Translations under genes and position numbers: made by a program | Assembly: GCA_016842065.1 (NCBI GenBank) | Contig: JAEPDS010000012.1 | Span: 40,820 to 104,819, forward strand | Length of the DNA stretch: 64,000 nucleotides | Direction of reading: 5' to 3' | From: Candidatus Thiodiazotropha sp. 'RUGA' | Lineage (GTDB): Bacteria; Pseudomonadota; Gammaproteobacteria; Chromatiales; Chromatiaceae | Notes under the pieces: model-generated | What the model was told of the DNA's origin: nothing | Database searches by the model: none | What the model saw: only the letters and a program-made list of their open reading frames with translations | In this document: piece by piece, positions 8,451-17,993 of the stretch | How the letters are laid out: the number at the start of each line of letters is the position of its first letter | Position numbering within the stretch: the stretch's first letter is position 1

Positions 8451-10508
8451 TCAAGGAAAGCTGATCCTCCAGAAATCGATGTAACCTCTCCCTCGGTTGC
8501 CCAGATCCTTGACCTGCAGAATCCATTCCCCATCAGAAGGTAGTTCCGCCAGTTCGAGGTGATAGGTTTCGAACAGATCAACACCACTGCCGCCAAATCC
8601 CTTCAAACTGTGTTTAACTCCACTGGGATCGATCAGCGTGACGGAGATCTCCCGAATCGATTGATGGACGATACCGACTTCGACTTGGATGCTTTCAGAG
8701 GCACCGGCCCGGTCCACAAGGATTGGACTCAGAGTGCCCTGTAGACTCGATTGTGGAATCTCATAATCCTCGTTATTGCTGTATGTCTCGCCACTACCGG
8801 GCTCAGGGTCGTGCAGCTGATAGTCGGCAACAAGATTGAGATCCGAGAAGGCAGTGTAGCCATGCAGCATCACGTAGTATCTGCCGGCCGGGGCGGGTCT
8901 GATGACACACGCCTCATCATTTCCATACAGATAGGGGCGGCAGTCGAACAGATCCAGGTCGGGTTTGGCTTCATGTCGCACATAGAGGTCTGCATCACCA
9001 ATGCCGGCGTAGCTCTGCAGGGACAGACTGTTGACGCCGGGTGGGACATCAATGGCGAAAAAGTGTTGACTCTCCAACTCGCCATTCAGACCGGTCTGCG
9101 GGATACCATCCTCCAGCCTCGTTACACCGGGTTCATCGGTGGTCAGCATCTCTACAGCGGCACGGGCATCCAGAATACCTTGGCCGCAACCCGGACAGGC
9201 ATTCGGAAACGGCCGGGCACTGCGCCTCAGGATGTCGGACACCTCATCCGGTGTGATGCGGGGATTAATGCCGTAGAGCAGGGCGGCGACACCACTCACA
9301 TGAGGGGTGGACATACTGGTGCCACTCATCAGCCGATAGCTTTCGCTGCCAGGACCGATGACGCCGTCGTTATGGGTCGACAGGATGCTGGTGCCTGGTG
9401 CAGCTAAATCGACAACAGCTCCGAAATTGGAAAAACCGGCGAGCGCACCATCCTCATCGGTTGCGGCAACGGTAATCACCCCTGGGCAGTTGGCCGGCGC
9501 GAACCCTGAACTCTCTTCACTGTCGTTGCCCGCCGCGACGACGATGGTGGCGCCTCTCTGGCGTGCGATATTGATTGCTTCCAAAGCGGTTTCCGGGCAG
9601 CTGTCCGATCGCCCGCCGAGACTCATGTTGATGACTTTCGCCGGATTGGCATTGGTTGGTACTCCAGCCACCTCGGCACCGGCCGCCCAGACAATCCCGT
9701 CTGTGATATCCGACAGATAGCCACCGCATCGACCCAAAACTCTCACCGGGACAACCTTCGCCTGATAGGCGACCCCGGCAACCCCCAGGGCATTGTCGGT
9801 AACCGCGCTGACCGTCCCGGCAACATGGGAGCCGTGCCAGTCACTGATGTACTCATTGCAACTTGGGGCGTAGTTGCCGGGGTCGGTGGCATCCCCATCG
9901 CGACCATCCCCATCATTGGCGGTAAATGCATCGCTTACCATGTCATAGCCGGGTAGAAGATTGGCATTCAGATCCGAGTGTGGCTGGTAACCGCTATCGA
10001 TGACAGCCACCACTGTTGTTTCACCCCGGGCCAGGTCCCAGGCCAGTGGCAGGTTGATGCCGCCGGCCTGCTGGAAGTAGTGCCACTGCTCACTGTATCT
10101 GGGATCATTCGGGGTGAGTTGCGCTGTCATGATCAGATCCGGTTCCGCATATTCGATCTGAGGTTGCCGGGTGATGTCAGCCGTCAGTGTCTGCATATCC
10201 TCAAGTGGGATCTGACGACTCAGTTGGATCACATGAGCACCACTGAATGTCTCTCTGACAACGCTTGATGATACACCGGTAAAGGCCGCCACCAGATTGG
10301 CCAGATTCTGAGGGTCGGTCTCGTCAGCCTCGCTCGGTTTAAATTTGATGATAAGCCGGTCAGTGGTGATATCGTAGGCTCGATCATTTGTTGATGGAGC
10401 AATCGAGGGATCGATCAGCTCTCCTGCAGTCGAGTTGGAGAAGACAAAAACAGACAGTGTCAGAAGACCAGCCTGACGGGTCAAATAAATCAATCTTCTT
10501 ATTTTCAT
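8451..10508 (-). CDS. Secreted subtilisin-like serine protease (S8) with PPC and P domains
   Basis: A 685-residue preproprotease. A signal peptide covers about 1-29, and an inhibitor-I9-like propeptide about 50-130. The S8 domain follows with Asp171 (AVIDSG), His225 (WHGSHVAGT), oxyanion Asn328 (AAGNDS) and nucleophile Ser398 (SGTSMSTPHVSG), so the catalytic set is complete. After residue 465 comes a pre-peptidase C-terminal (PPC) domain with DADLYV, then a P/Homo-B-like beta-sandwich (about 580-685) ending in a GYIDFW strand. Paired Cys residues fit an extracellular enzyme. Such proteases degrade or process extracellular protein. It is transcribed alone, toward a shared terminator, from a long upstream region. 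Confidence 0.93.
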   Translation of the reverse strand: MKIRRLIYLTRQAGLLTLSVFVFSNSTAGELIDPSIAPSTNDRAYDITTDRLIIKFKPSEADETDPQNLANLVAAFTGVSSSVVRETFSGAHVIQLSRQIPLEDMQTLTADITRQPQIEYAEPDLIMTAQLTPNDPRYSEQWHYFQQAGGINLPLAWDLARGETTVVAVIDSGYQPHSDLNANLLPGYDMVSDAFTANDGDGRDGDATDPGNYAPSCNEYISDWHGSHVAGTVSAVTDNALGVAGVAYQAKVVPVRVLGRCGGYLSDITDGIVWAAGAEVAGVPTNANPAKVINMSLGGRSDSCPETALEAINIARQRGATIVVAAGNDSEESSGFAPANCPGVITVAATDEDGALAGFSNFGAVVDLAAPGTSILSTHNDGVIGPGSESYRLMSGTSMSTPHVSGVAALLYGINPRITPDEVSDILRRSARPFPNACPGCGQGILDARAAVEMLTTDEPGVTRLEDGIPQTGLNGELESQHFFAIDVPPGVNSLSLQSYAGIGDADLYVRHEAKPDLDLFDCRPYLYGNDEACVIRPAPAGRYYVMLHGYTAFSDLNLVADYQLHDPEPGSGETYSNNEDYEIPQSSLQGTLSPILVDRAGASESIQVEVGIVHQSIREISVTLIDPSGVKHSLKGFGGSGVDLFETYHLELAELPSDGEWILQVKDLGNRGRGYIDFWRISFP

Positions 10509-11176
10509 AGGTACTCCATGTATTTTAATTCCATAGCATTGTTGATTGGCCAGTCACGTGAGTAAGCGGAGCCACGGACTGGCCGCTCTCGATAATTTAA
10601 TGAAGCACGAAGAAGTGATGGGAGTGCGGGTTGCTAACAGAAAACGATAATTTGAACACCACTGTATCGCTGAACTTCAATCTCAGCTTGAGGCCGCAGT
10701 AAGTGCAACGATTTCGATCGGTAAGCCAAGCATCCATGACTTGTTCAGAGCTTCCTTGATAATGGATAGATCGTCGTAAAAGTTAACGAACACCTTTCCT
10801 GTACCCAATTGCAAACTGTTTTATTTGAATGGGTTCAACTGAATAGTGAGAAGGCGGTTACAGTATACTGAACTCTCTTTTAGAGAGGTAGTACAAGTGT
10901 GATCGAAATGCGAGTTTTTTGGCAATCGGCTAACCGGATCTGCAAATGATCAAGGTTTAGAAGATAGCTGTAACTCTATATCGCTTAACTTCCAAGTCAC
11001 AGTTCTCCTGAAAACTTAAGAATGGATGCTCTAATGGGCTAATCTTAGTGGTTTTCGCAACTGTGTATGAAGAGAGTTGCAGGGGGGCGAACTCGGAGTC
11101 CCATGGAGGAGCATAGCGACGAAAACCCAGACCTGCTTAGCATGTAATGGTCCGTCTCTTTGTTTCCCAATGATAC
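10509..11176. other. 668-base intergenic region
   Basis: No credible coding frame. It separates the subtilase (minus) from the ABM gene (also minus), so it must hold the protease promoter, but no strong sigma-70 or sigma-54 match was found. An 8-bp inverted repeat sits at 10548-10584 (listed separately). Two loosely similar stretches at 10665-10686 and 10979-11001, both containing TATCGCT and AACTTC, may be remnants of a repeat or a duplicated site; the match is imperfect. Confidence 0.5.
10548..10584. repeat. Inverted repeat in the protease leader
   Basis: GGCCAGTC (10548-10555) and its perfect reverse complement GACTGGCC (10577-10584) are separated by 21 bases, about 40 bases upstream of the protease ATG. 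It could be an operator or a 5'-UTR stem. No factor can be named. Confidence 0.45.
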
Positions 11177-11473
11177 TTAACGAGTATGGTCTTCGATCTC
11201 CGAGTAGGCCTCGACGGAAATGCGCTTAGCCAGTTTCCTCATATCGTCCATTTGTTCGGGGTTCGCATTTCCCCAAAACTTTGTCCAAGCCTCGTAGGAC
11301 TCCCACTTGGCTATGGTTATTACCTCCATTTCATTTTTATGCCCCTTGAGCATGAAGCTGCCCAGAGCGCCTGGAACGGATGTATGAATTCGGTTCGTTG
11401 TGGTACGCCAGGTTTTTTTGAATGCTTCAAAATTCTCCGGTGCCACTTCCCAACGATAAATCACTCGGAACAC
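11177..11473 (-). CDS. Antibiotic-biosynthesis-monooxygenase (ABM) family protein
   Basis: A 98-residue single-domain protein of the dimeric alpha-beta barrel type. It shows the typical N-terminal beta-strand MFRVIYRWEV, the 'ENFEAFKKTW' helix, and a central strand with GSFMLKG and a WESYEAW segment. This small family includes heme-degrading and quinol monooxygenases, but most members have no assigned substrate. It is a lone minus-strand gene with a perfect 15-bp palindrome 62 bases upstream of its start. The exact reaction cannot be inferred. Confidence 0.75.
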   Translation of the reverse strand: MFRVIYRWEVAPENFEAFKKTWRTTTNRIHTSVPGALGSFMLKGHKNEMEVITIAKWESYEAWTKFWGNANPEQMDDMRKLAKRISVEAYSEIEDHTR

Positions 11474-11784
11474 TCGTTACTCCGAAGGCCACTAATTGGT
11501 TTAACACATAATAGGACATTGTTTGACTAAACACTCGCCGCAGCGGCGAATGCCGGATTCCAGAATACAGTGCTCACAAACTGATTGCCTGGAGGCGTGG
11601 TTTTGAATTATGTTTATTACTTTAACCTATCCGGAATCTCACGACTGCCGTTCAGAAGAATAGGCCTCTCGCCTTGATTTCGGTTAAGCCATTCATTATC
11701 GGTCTCAGGTATAAAACAGTTTCCAGTTGGATAGGCATTTTATCACTTCAACCCTTGAGAATCAGGCAGAGATCAGCTGAATCA
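11474..11784. other. Divergent intergenic region
   Basis: 311 bases between the divergent ABM and YgbA-type genes, so it should contain both promoters. The only clear element is the palindrome at 11535-11549. An in-frame open stretch extends the plus-strand gene upstream from 11785 to 11674, but its composition is not protein-like. Confidence 0.5.
11535..11549. promoter_or_regulatory. 15-bp palindrome, candidate operator
   Basis: TCGCCGC-A-GCGGCGA is a perfect 7-bp inverted repeat around one central base in the divergent promoter region of the ABM and YgbA-type genes. The shape suits a dimeric repressor. The regulator is unknown; it does not look like the AT-rich NsrR site known upstream of E. 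coli ygbA. Confidence 0.45.
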
Positions 11785-12120
11785 ATGAGTCGTCGAATCA
11801 AGCGTGAACAAAAAACCATCGGTGCCATGATGGTGATCTATTGCCGGGACAAGCACGCTACGGATGGCACGCTCTGTGAGGCGTGTGAGAAGCTCCTGGA
11901 TTACGCGGAACGGCGCTTGGAGTCCTGTCCATTCGAGGACCAGAAACCGGCCTGCAATCACTGCACCGTCCACTGTTATTCTAAGCAGATGCGTACCCAG
12001 GTGCAGGATGTGATGCGCTATGCTGGCCCCAGGATGCTGCTGCGCCATCCACTGTTGAGTCTCTACCATCTGCTGGACAAATTTCGCAAAGTCCCCCAGC
12101 TGCCGAAAGGTAAGAAATAG
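11785..12120 (+). CDS. ygbA: YgbA-type 'nitrous oxide-stimulated promoter' family protein
   Basis: A 111-residue Cys-rich protein. It matches the YgbA_NO family, including the opening RRIKREQKTI-x-x-M and HxCY. Seven Cys (20, 31, 34, 48, 57, 60, 64) are in the family arrangement, LCEAC then CNHCTVHCY, a likely metal or iron-sulfur site. E. coli ygbA belongs to the NsrR nitric-oxide regulon and helps recovery from nitrosative stress. The ATG at 11785 gives the family's usual N-terminus; upstream codons are not conserved-looking. It stands alone. Confidence in family is high; the biochemical role is unsettled. Confidence 0.82.
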   Translation: MSRRIKREQKTIGAMMVIYCRDKHATDGTLCEACEKLLDYAERRLESCPFEDQKPACNHCTVHCYSKQMRTQVQDVMRYAGPRMLLRHPLLSLYHLLDKFRKVPQLPKGKK

Positions 12121-12456
12121 CGCTGAATCTTCATGGATTCGATTCGGCCACTCTGTCGCTAGGCCTCTACAGGCGTGCTGAAATCGACACAAAATTTCAT
12201 GAATCGGCTTCACTCGCCATATTACAATTTTCTCTCCATCATGTTTCCGTAACAATTACCGGGCTAGAATGGGTTTTAAAACCGGTTAGGATGAGTTTAC
12301 AGGATAAGGTTTTGAAAGATTGCTGGCCTTTGCTGAGCAGAGAGTGACTCAGGTAGTCGTTTTCCTGGATTCTGGCATTCGCCAGGATGAGTTAGAGAGA
12401 TCCACGTTGCGAGCCAGCAATCAGAGAATCGATCAATAATAAAAGAGGAGCATGGC
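12121..12456 (+). other. Leader region of the sugar-enzyme operon
   Basis: 336 bases without a gene. The first 170 bases are unremarkable. The last 140 contain nested inverted repeats (12318-12422, listed separately) that would lie in the 5' leader of the downstream operon. A good ribosome site (AGAGGAG at 12444-12450) sits in front of the ATG at 12457. Confidence 0.6.
12318..12422 (+). ncRNA. Candidate structured leader RNA (three-way junction)
   Basis: A 10-bp perfect outer stem (GATTGCTGGC 12318-12327 with GCCAGCAATC 12413-12422) encloses two hairpins. One is CTGAG/CTCAG (12333-12337 with 12348-12352). The other is an 8-bp stem, ATTCTGGC/GCCAGGAT (12369-12376 with 12381-12388, one G-U pair), closed by an ATTC loop. 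The fold ends 34 bases before the start of the SDR gene, as an attenuator or riboswitch would. It matches no riboswitch class that I recognise. Confidence 0.4.
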
Positions 12457-13272
12457 ATGAGCGGGCAACAGCCAGATCTGCTGAGCGGACAACGGGCCAT
12501 CGTTACCGGCGCCAATTCCGGTATCGGGGAAGCGGTGGCCAAGGGTTTGGCCGGGGCCGGTGCGAAAGTGGCGGTCAACTATGTGGTCAACGAGCCGGAA
12601 GCCCAAAGGGTGGTCGAGGAGATCGATCAGCTCGGCGGAGAGGCGATGGCGGTCTATGCCGACGTCAGCAACGAAGCGGATGTGGAAAGGATGTTCGAGC
12701 AGGTCATCGAGGCTTGGCAGAGTGTGGATATTCTGGTCAACAACGCCGGTATCCAGCGGGATGCGGCCTTTGTCGATATGAGCCTCGATCAATGGAACAA
12801 GGTCATGGATGTCAATCTGACCGGCCAGTTTCTCTGCACCCGGGCCGCCGCCCGGGAGTTCCTGCGACGTGGTGTGGATCAGACTCTCTCGTGTGCCGCC
12901 GGCAAGGTGATCTGCATGTCCTCGGTGCATGAGGTGATCCCCTGGGCCGGTCATGTCAATTACGCTGCCTCCAAAGGTGGGGTGATGATGTTCATGCAGA
13001 GTGTGGCTCAGGAGCTCGCTCATCAGAAGATCCGGGTCAATGGGATTGCGCCGGGAGCGATCAAAACACCAATCAATCGTTCTGCCTGGGAGACACCGGA
13101 GGCGGCCGCCTCGCTGTTGGAATTGATTCCCTATGAGCGTATCGGTGATCCGGATGATATCGCCAAGGCAACCGTCTGGCTCGCTTCGGATCAGTCCGAC
13201 TATGTGACCGGCACAACCCTGTTCGTCGATGGCGGCATGACCCTCTATCCGGGATTCCGAGAGGGCGGTTGA
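12457..13272 (+). CDS. SDR-family dehydrogenase, glucose-1-dehydrogenase-like
   Basis: A 271-residue classical short-chain dehydrogenase. The cofactor motif TGANSGIG is at about 17-24, followed by NNAG (about 94-97), the catalytic Ser in MSSVHE and the YAASK Tyr/Lys pair. The C-terminal VTGTTLFVDGG strand is typical of glucose 1-dehydrogenase-like members. The basic/small residue pattern after the second strand leaves NAD versus NADP open. It is the first gene of a three-gene set with two glycoside hydrolases, and the next ATG begins 2 bases after its stop. In that setting it probably oxidises a free sugar released by the hydrolases; the substrate is inferred. Confidence 0.85.
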   Translation: MSGQQPDLLSGQRAIVTGANSGIGEAVAKGLAGAGAKVAVNYVVNEPEAQRVVEEIDQLGGEAMAVYADVSNEADVERMFEQVIEAWQSVDILVNNAGIQRDAAFVDMSLDQWNKVMDVNLTGQFLCTRAAAREFLRRGVDQTLSCAAGKVICMSSVHEVIPWAGHVNYAASKGGVMMFMQSVAQELAHQKIRVNGIAPGAIKTPINRSAWETPEAAASLLELIPYERIGDPDDIAKATVWLASDQSDYVTGTTLFVDGGMTLYPGFREGG

Positions 13273-13273
13273 T

Positions 13274-15262
13274 ATGTCCGATCTGGTCTGTTTCGGGCGT
13301 GACATTTGCGGCGATCTGGCTCAGGCGGAGCGTCGAGAGTGGTGGCTCACCAATGGTCTAGGTGGTTACGCCGGGGGCACCATTGCCGGTACCCTGACCA
13401 GACGCTACCACGGCCTGCTGATTGCGCCCTTGCATGGGGCGATGGACCGGCAGCTGCTGATGGCCAAGGCGGATGCCACCCTGGACCTGGCTGGCAGAGA
13501 GTGGCCTCTGTTTACCAATCGTTGGTACGGGGATGTGGTGGAGCCAGCCGGATATCGGAATATCGAGCAGTTCCGTCTGCAGGGGCGGATGCCTGTCTGG
13601 CGTTTCGCCTGCGCCGATCGCATCGTGGAGATGCGGATCTGGATGGTGGCGGGGGAACATACCACCTATGTGGCATACCGCTGCAGTGGCGGTGGCGACG
13701 AAGCGGCCAGGCTCAGGCTGAAGCTGCTGATGAACCATCGTGACCACCATGGCAACATGCCGGTAACGGGCACTACCGCCGCGCTCAAACAGAGAGACAG
13801 CCGACTGGAAATCGAATGGCCGGAGGGGGGGCGACTCTATCTGCATTCCACCCCGGCGGAGATGGAACCCAGACAGGATTGGCACGAAGGCTTTCAATTG
13901 AAACAGGAGGCGGAGCGCGGCCTTGCCGACATCGACAACAACCTCTCTCTGGGGCAACTGATCTTTAGCCTGCAGGAGAATGAATGGGTTGGTTTTGCAG
14001 TCACCCTGAATGACCAGCTGCAGTTCGATCTACCCGCTGCGATGCAGAGTTTTCTGGATCGGGACAAGAGCCTGAGTCAACCTCCATCAGAAGGTGTCAG
14101 GGAACCCGATTGGGTAGCGCAAATGCGTCTATCGGCAGACAGCTTCCTGATCAAAAGAGTACTGCCCTCAGGCGAACTGGGCGATTCGATTATCGCCGGA
14201 TATCCCTGGTTTGGTGATTGGGGCAGAGACACCATGATCTCCCTTGCCGGACTGACCCTGGCCGTCGGTCGCCTGGAGAGCGCCCGCTCCATACTGTTGA
14301 GCTATGCCAAGCTGGTGGATCAGGGACAGCTGCCCAACCGCTTCACCGATCGGGGTGAAACCGCGGAGTACAACACGGTGGATGCGGCACTCTGGTACTT
14401 CGATGCCTGGCACGCCTATCTCGAAGCCAGTGACGATCTGGATAGTCTGCAGCAGATCTATCCGGTACTGCAGAGCATCATCGAGTGGCACATCAAGGGC
14501 ACCCGATACGGCATCGGTATGGATCCCCAGGATCATCTGCTGCGCGCCGGGGAGGCCGGGGTTCAGTTGACCTGGATGGATGCGAAGGTTGGCAACTGGG
14601 TGGTGACACCGCGTACCGGCAAGGCCGTGGAGATCAATGCGCTTTGGTACAACGCCTTGATGATCATGGCAGGATTCGCTGAACGCCTGGGTGAGTCGGC
14701 TGCGGACTATGCTGAACTGGCTGATGCGGTGAAAGCCAGCTTCAAGCGCTTTTCCCATCCCGAGGGTGAGGGCCTGTTCGATGTGTTGGATGGGCCGAAT
14801 GGTGACGATTCCAGTCTACGTCCCAACCAGATTCTGGCGGTGAGTCTGTCTCACTCACCACTGGATCCCGAACAACAGAAACAGGTGGTGGAGATCTGTT
14901 CCCGTGAGTTACTCACTTCCCATGGGTTGCGTTCCCTGAGCCCACGTCACAAAGACTACGCCCATCGTTACAAGGGTGGCGTTGCGGATCGGGATGGGGC
15001 CTACCATCAGGGCACGGTGTGGGCCTGGTTGCTGGGCCACTATGCCTGGGCAGAGTATCGGGTGCGTGGTGATGCAGTGGCGGCACAACAGCGCCTGGAA
15101 CCCTTGGGAGATCATCTGAAGGATGCGGGGCTTGGTCATGTCAGCGAGATTTTCGATGCAGACCCACCCCATCAACCCAGAGGGGCGCCGGCACAGGCCT
15201 GGTCCGTGGCAACCATCCTGGTGGTCTGGCAACGACTGCAGCAGATCATCAACGGGCAGTGA
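13274..15262 (+). CDS. Amylo-alpha-1,6-glucosidase / glycogen-debranching-type enzyme
   Basis: A 662-residue protein with the two-part layout of bacterial debranching-type enzymes. The N-terminal beta-sandwich (about 1-270) opens with WWLTNGLGGYAGGT and TRRYHGLLIAP, hallmarks of the GDE_N domain. The C-terminal (alpha/alpha)6 barrel has WFGDWGRDTMISLAG, RGETAEYNTVDAALWYFDA and GAYHQGTVWAWLLG. The family removes alpha-1,6-linked glucose from glycogen-like polymers; related enzymes act on other glucosides. It starts 2 bases after the SDR gene and precedes a second glycosidase, consistent with a cytosolic glucan or glucoside utilisation operon. Confidence 0.9.
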   Translation: MSDLVCFGRDICGDLAQAERREWWLTNGLGGYAGGTIAGTLTRRYHGLLIAPLHGAMDRQLLMAKADATLDLAGREWPLFTNRWYGDVVEPAGYRNIEQFRLQGRMPVWRFACADRIVEMRIWMVAGEHTTYVAYRCSGGGDEAARLRLKLLMNHRDHHGNMPVTGTTAALKQRDSRLEIEWPEGGRLYLHSTPAEMEPRQDWHEGFQLKQEAERGLADIDNNLSLGQLIFSLQENEWVGFAVTLNDQLQFDLPAAMQSFLDRDKSLSQPPSEGVREPDWVAQMRLSADSFLIKRVLPSGELGDSIIAGYPWFGDWGRDTMISLAGLTLAVGRLESARSILLSYAKLVDQGQLPNRFTDRGETAEYNTVDAALWYFDAWHAYLEASDDLDSLQQIYPVLQSIIEWHIKGTRYGIGMDPQDHLLRAGEAGVQLTWMDAKVGNWVVTPRTGKAVEINALWYNALMIMAGFAERLGESAADYAELADAVKASFKRFSHPEGEGLFDVLDGPNGDDSSLRPNQILAVSLSHSPLDPEQQKQVVEICSRELLTSHGLRSLSPRHKDYAHRYKGGVADRDGAYHQGTVWAWLLGHYAWAEYRVRGDAVAAQQRLEPLGDHLKDAGLGHVSEIFDADPPHQPRGAPAQAWSVATILVVWQRLQQIINGQ

Positions 15263-15302
15263 ACGCCTTTACTAATCCTCAACACAATTGGCAGGAGCGG
15301 GG

Positions 15303-17993
15303 ATGAACGACCGACAACTCAATGAAGAGCAACTGCGCCTGCAACAACAGCGCAAGGGGGAAGTGGATTGGAATCTGTGGGGGCCCTACCTCTCAGAACG
15401 GGCCTGGGGAACCGTCCGTGAGGACTACAGCCCCGCAGGCACCGCCTGGGAGTATTTCGATCACGATCAGGCCAGATCCAGGGCCTACCGCTGGAATGAG
15501 GATGGTCTTGGCGGGATCAGTGATGAGAAGCAGCGTCTCTGTTTTGCTCTTGGATTATGGAACGGGGTGGATCCGATTCTGAAAGAGCGTGCCTTTGGCC
15601 TCACCGGCAACCAGGGCAACCGGGGTGAGGATGTGAAAGAGTACTACTTCTACACCGATGCGACTCCCAGCCACAGCTGGTTAAGATATCTCTACAAATA
15701 CCCCCAGGCCGAATATCCCTACTCTAGACTGGTGGAAGAGAACCGCCACCGGGACAGACTCGATCCCCCCTTCAATCTGCTCGACAGCGGTGCCTTTGAC
15801 GAGAACCGCTATTGGGATGTCTCTGTCATCTACGCCAAGGCCGAGGCTGATCAGATTCATATCCGTATTACTGTTCAAAACCACGCTGAACAGAGTGCGC
15901 AGCTACATCTGCTTCCCCAGCTCTGGTTTCGCAACGACTGGTCCTGGGGGGAAGAGAGCAACAAGCCTTCAATAGAAAAGCACGACAGTGGCCAGGCAGC
16001 CAACTGGTGTGTTCAGGCATCTCACCAGGAACTTGGGGATTACCATCTTTATGGTGAACAGCAGGCGGAACTTCTGTTCACCGAAAATGAAACCAATACA
16101 CAAAAGCTATGGGGAGTCGCACCACAGACACCCTATGTAAAAGATGCCTTTCACCGTTTGATCATCGATGGTGAAGAGGCGACGGTCAATCCGCAACAAC
16201 AGGGGACCAAATTCGTTGCCTTGTATCGACTCGAAGTTCCCGCTGGGGAATCGAGAAACATCGATCTGGTATTGAGCAAACAGCCGTTGGCAGAACCCTT
16301 CGCTGAAACAGAACGCCTCATCGCTACGCGTCGCGGTGAGGCGGATGTCTTTTACGATGAGCTGCTGCCGGAGGGAGGACCAGAGGACCACCGCATCATG
16401 CGGCAGGCATTGGCGGGGATGATCTGGGGCAAACAGTTTTTCCATTTCGACGTCTATCGTTGGCTGCATGGGGATCAACACCAGCCACCCGATACGCGCA
16501 AGCTGGGTCGTAATCACCAATGGCGACATCTCAGGGCGGCGGACATTCTCTCCATGCCCGACGCTTGGGAGTACCCCTGGTTCGCTGCCTGGGATCTCGC
16601 CTTTCACTGTGTGGCACTGGCGCTGGTGGATGTGGAGTTCGCCAAGCAGCAGATCGAAGTGTTGCTGGGAGAGAACTATCTGCACCCCAACGGACAGATC
16701 CCGGCCTATGAGTGGTCCTTCAGCGATGTCAATCCACCGGTCCACGCCTGGGGAGCGCTAAAGGTCTACCGGGCGGAACGGATCCAACAGGGCAGGGGAG
16801 ATAAAAACTATCTGCAACGGGTCTTCCACAAACTGCTACTCAACTACGCCTGGTGGATCAACCGTAAGGACATACATGGCCAGAATCTGTTTGAAGGGGG
16901 ATTTCTGGGGCTTGATAATATCTCTGTCTATGACCGGTCCAGACCACTGCCACCCGGTTATACCCTGAAACAGGCAGATGCCACCGGCTGGATGGCCATG
17001 TTTGCCCTCAACATGACGGTGATGGCATTGGAACTGGCCATCGATGACCCTGACTATGAGAACATCGCAATCCAGTGTTACGAACAGTTTCTGGCGATCG
17101 CCAAAGCAATCAGCGGCGGCGATGAGCATGGCCCCTCTTTGTGGGATAGGGAGGCGGGATTCTTCAAGGACCTGCTGATCACCCCCTACGGAACCTACCA
17201 CCGGATCGATGTCTACTCCTGGGTTGGTCTGATCCCCATGTTCGCTACGGAAGTGGTGGATAAACGCTTACTGGAGAACGTCCCCAGATTCAGAGAGATG
17301 TTGAAGGTCCACAAAAAGGGGCTGTTTCAGGGCAGCTATGTCTGCGCCTGCCCGGATTGGGAAAATGATCAAGGTGAACATCTACTGGCACTGGTCGACC
17401 ACTCCATGCTGCCGCGAATTCTCAACCGATTATTGAATGAGGATGAGTTTCTCTCCTCCTATGGTGTACGCAGTCTGAGCAAACTGCATGAACACTATCG
17501 GGATCTGGGTAAACTGCCGGGCATCGGTCACATCGGTATCCACTATGCGCCAGGAGAGTCAGAGAGCCATCTGTTTGGTGGTAACTCCAACTGGCGTGGC
17601 CCTGTGTGGATACCGACCAATTACGCATTGATACAGGCAATCGAAAAGTTTCACCGGTTTCTCGGTGATGGTTTCAAGTATGAAGTTCCAGCACTCTCGG
17701 ATGAACCTCTGACACTGCGTGACATCGCCACGCTAATCTCAGAGCGCCTGGTCAATCTCTACAGGCGGGATGGGGATGAACGGGTGCCTGCACTAAGACG
17801 TGACAGCCCATTCCAAACCGAAGAGGCTTGGCGCGATCTCAGTCTGTTTTATGAATACTTTCACGCTGAAACAGGGCAGGGACTCGGTGCCGCACACCAG
17901 ACTGGCTGGACAGGATTGTTGGCCAATCTGGTAATGCGCCGTTATCGCAAGGATATACCGGTGTTTTTGGGTGAGGATGAGTCAGTTGGGTAG
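15303..17993 (+). CDS. Large GH63-like glycosidase (MGH1-type (alpha/alpha)6 barrel)
   Basis: An 896-residue protein; the ATG at 15303 is favoured because GGAGCGGGG lies just upstream, over a TTG at 15288. The N-terminus (WNLWGPYLSERAWGTVREDY) and the C-terminal GGNSNWRGPVWIPTNYALI and HQTGWTGLLANL segments belong to the large bacterial proteins related to mannosyl-oligosaccharide glucosidase (GH63/MGH1). These hydrolyse alpha-glucosidic bonds; substrates of this long form are largely uncharacterised. No signal peptide, so cytosolic. It is the last of three genes and follows the debranching-type enzyme by 40 bases. Confidence 0.85.
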   Translation: MNDRQLNEEQLRLQQQRKGEVDWNLWGPYLSERAWGTVREDYSPAGTAWEYFDHDQARSRAYRWNEDGLGGISDEKQRLCFALGLWNGVDPILKERAFGLTGNQGNRGEDVKEYYFYTDATPSHSWLRYLYKYPQAEYPYSRLVEENRHRDRLDPPFNLLDSGAFDENRYWDVSVIYAKAEADQIHIRITVQNHAEQSAQLHLLPQLWFRNDWSWGEESNKPSIEKHDSGQAANWCVQASHQELGDYHLYGEQQAELLFTENETNTQKLWGVAPQTPYVKDAFHRLIIDGEEATVNPQQQGTKFVALYRLEVPAGESRNIDLVLSKQPLAEPFAETERLIATRRGEADVFYDELLPEGGPEDHRIMRQALAGMIWGKQFFHFDVYRWLHGDQHQPPDTRKLGRNHQWRHLRAADILSMPDAWEYPWFAAWDLAFHCVALALVDVEFAKQQIEVLLGENYLHPNGQIPAYEWSFSDVNPPVHAWGALKVYRAERIQQGRGDKNYLQRVFHKLLLNYAWWINRKDIHGQNLFEGGFLGLDNISVYDRSRPLPPGYTLKQADATGWMAMFALNMTVMALELAIDDPDYENIAIQCYEQFLAIAKAISGGDEHGPSLWDREAGFFKDLLITPYGTYHRIDVYSWVGLIPMFATEVVDKRLLENVPRFREMLKVHKKGLFQGSYVCACPDWENDQGEHLLALVDHSMLPRILNRLLNEDEFLSSYGVRSLSKLHEHYRDLGKLPGIGHIGIHYAPGESESHLFGGNSNWRGPVWIPTNYALIQAIEKFHRFLGDGFKYEVPALSDEPLTLRDIATLISERLVNLYRRDGDERVPALRRDSPFQTEEAWRDLSLFYEYFHAETGQGLGAAHQTGWTGLLANLVMRRYRKDIPVFLGEDESVG

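Noticed and set aside
10665..11001. Two similar stretches (TATCGCT...AACTTC) in the long intergenic region
   Set aside because: Only about 20 bases with mismatches and an insertion; too weak to call a repeat family.
12433..13305. Long open frame on the minus strand opposite the SDR gene
   Set aside because: It mirrors the GC-rich codons of the SDR gene, has no family features and overlaps the gene completely.
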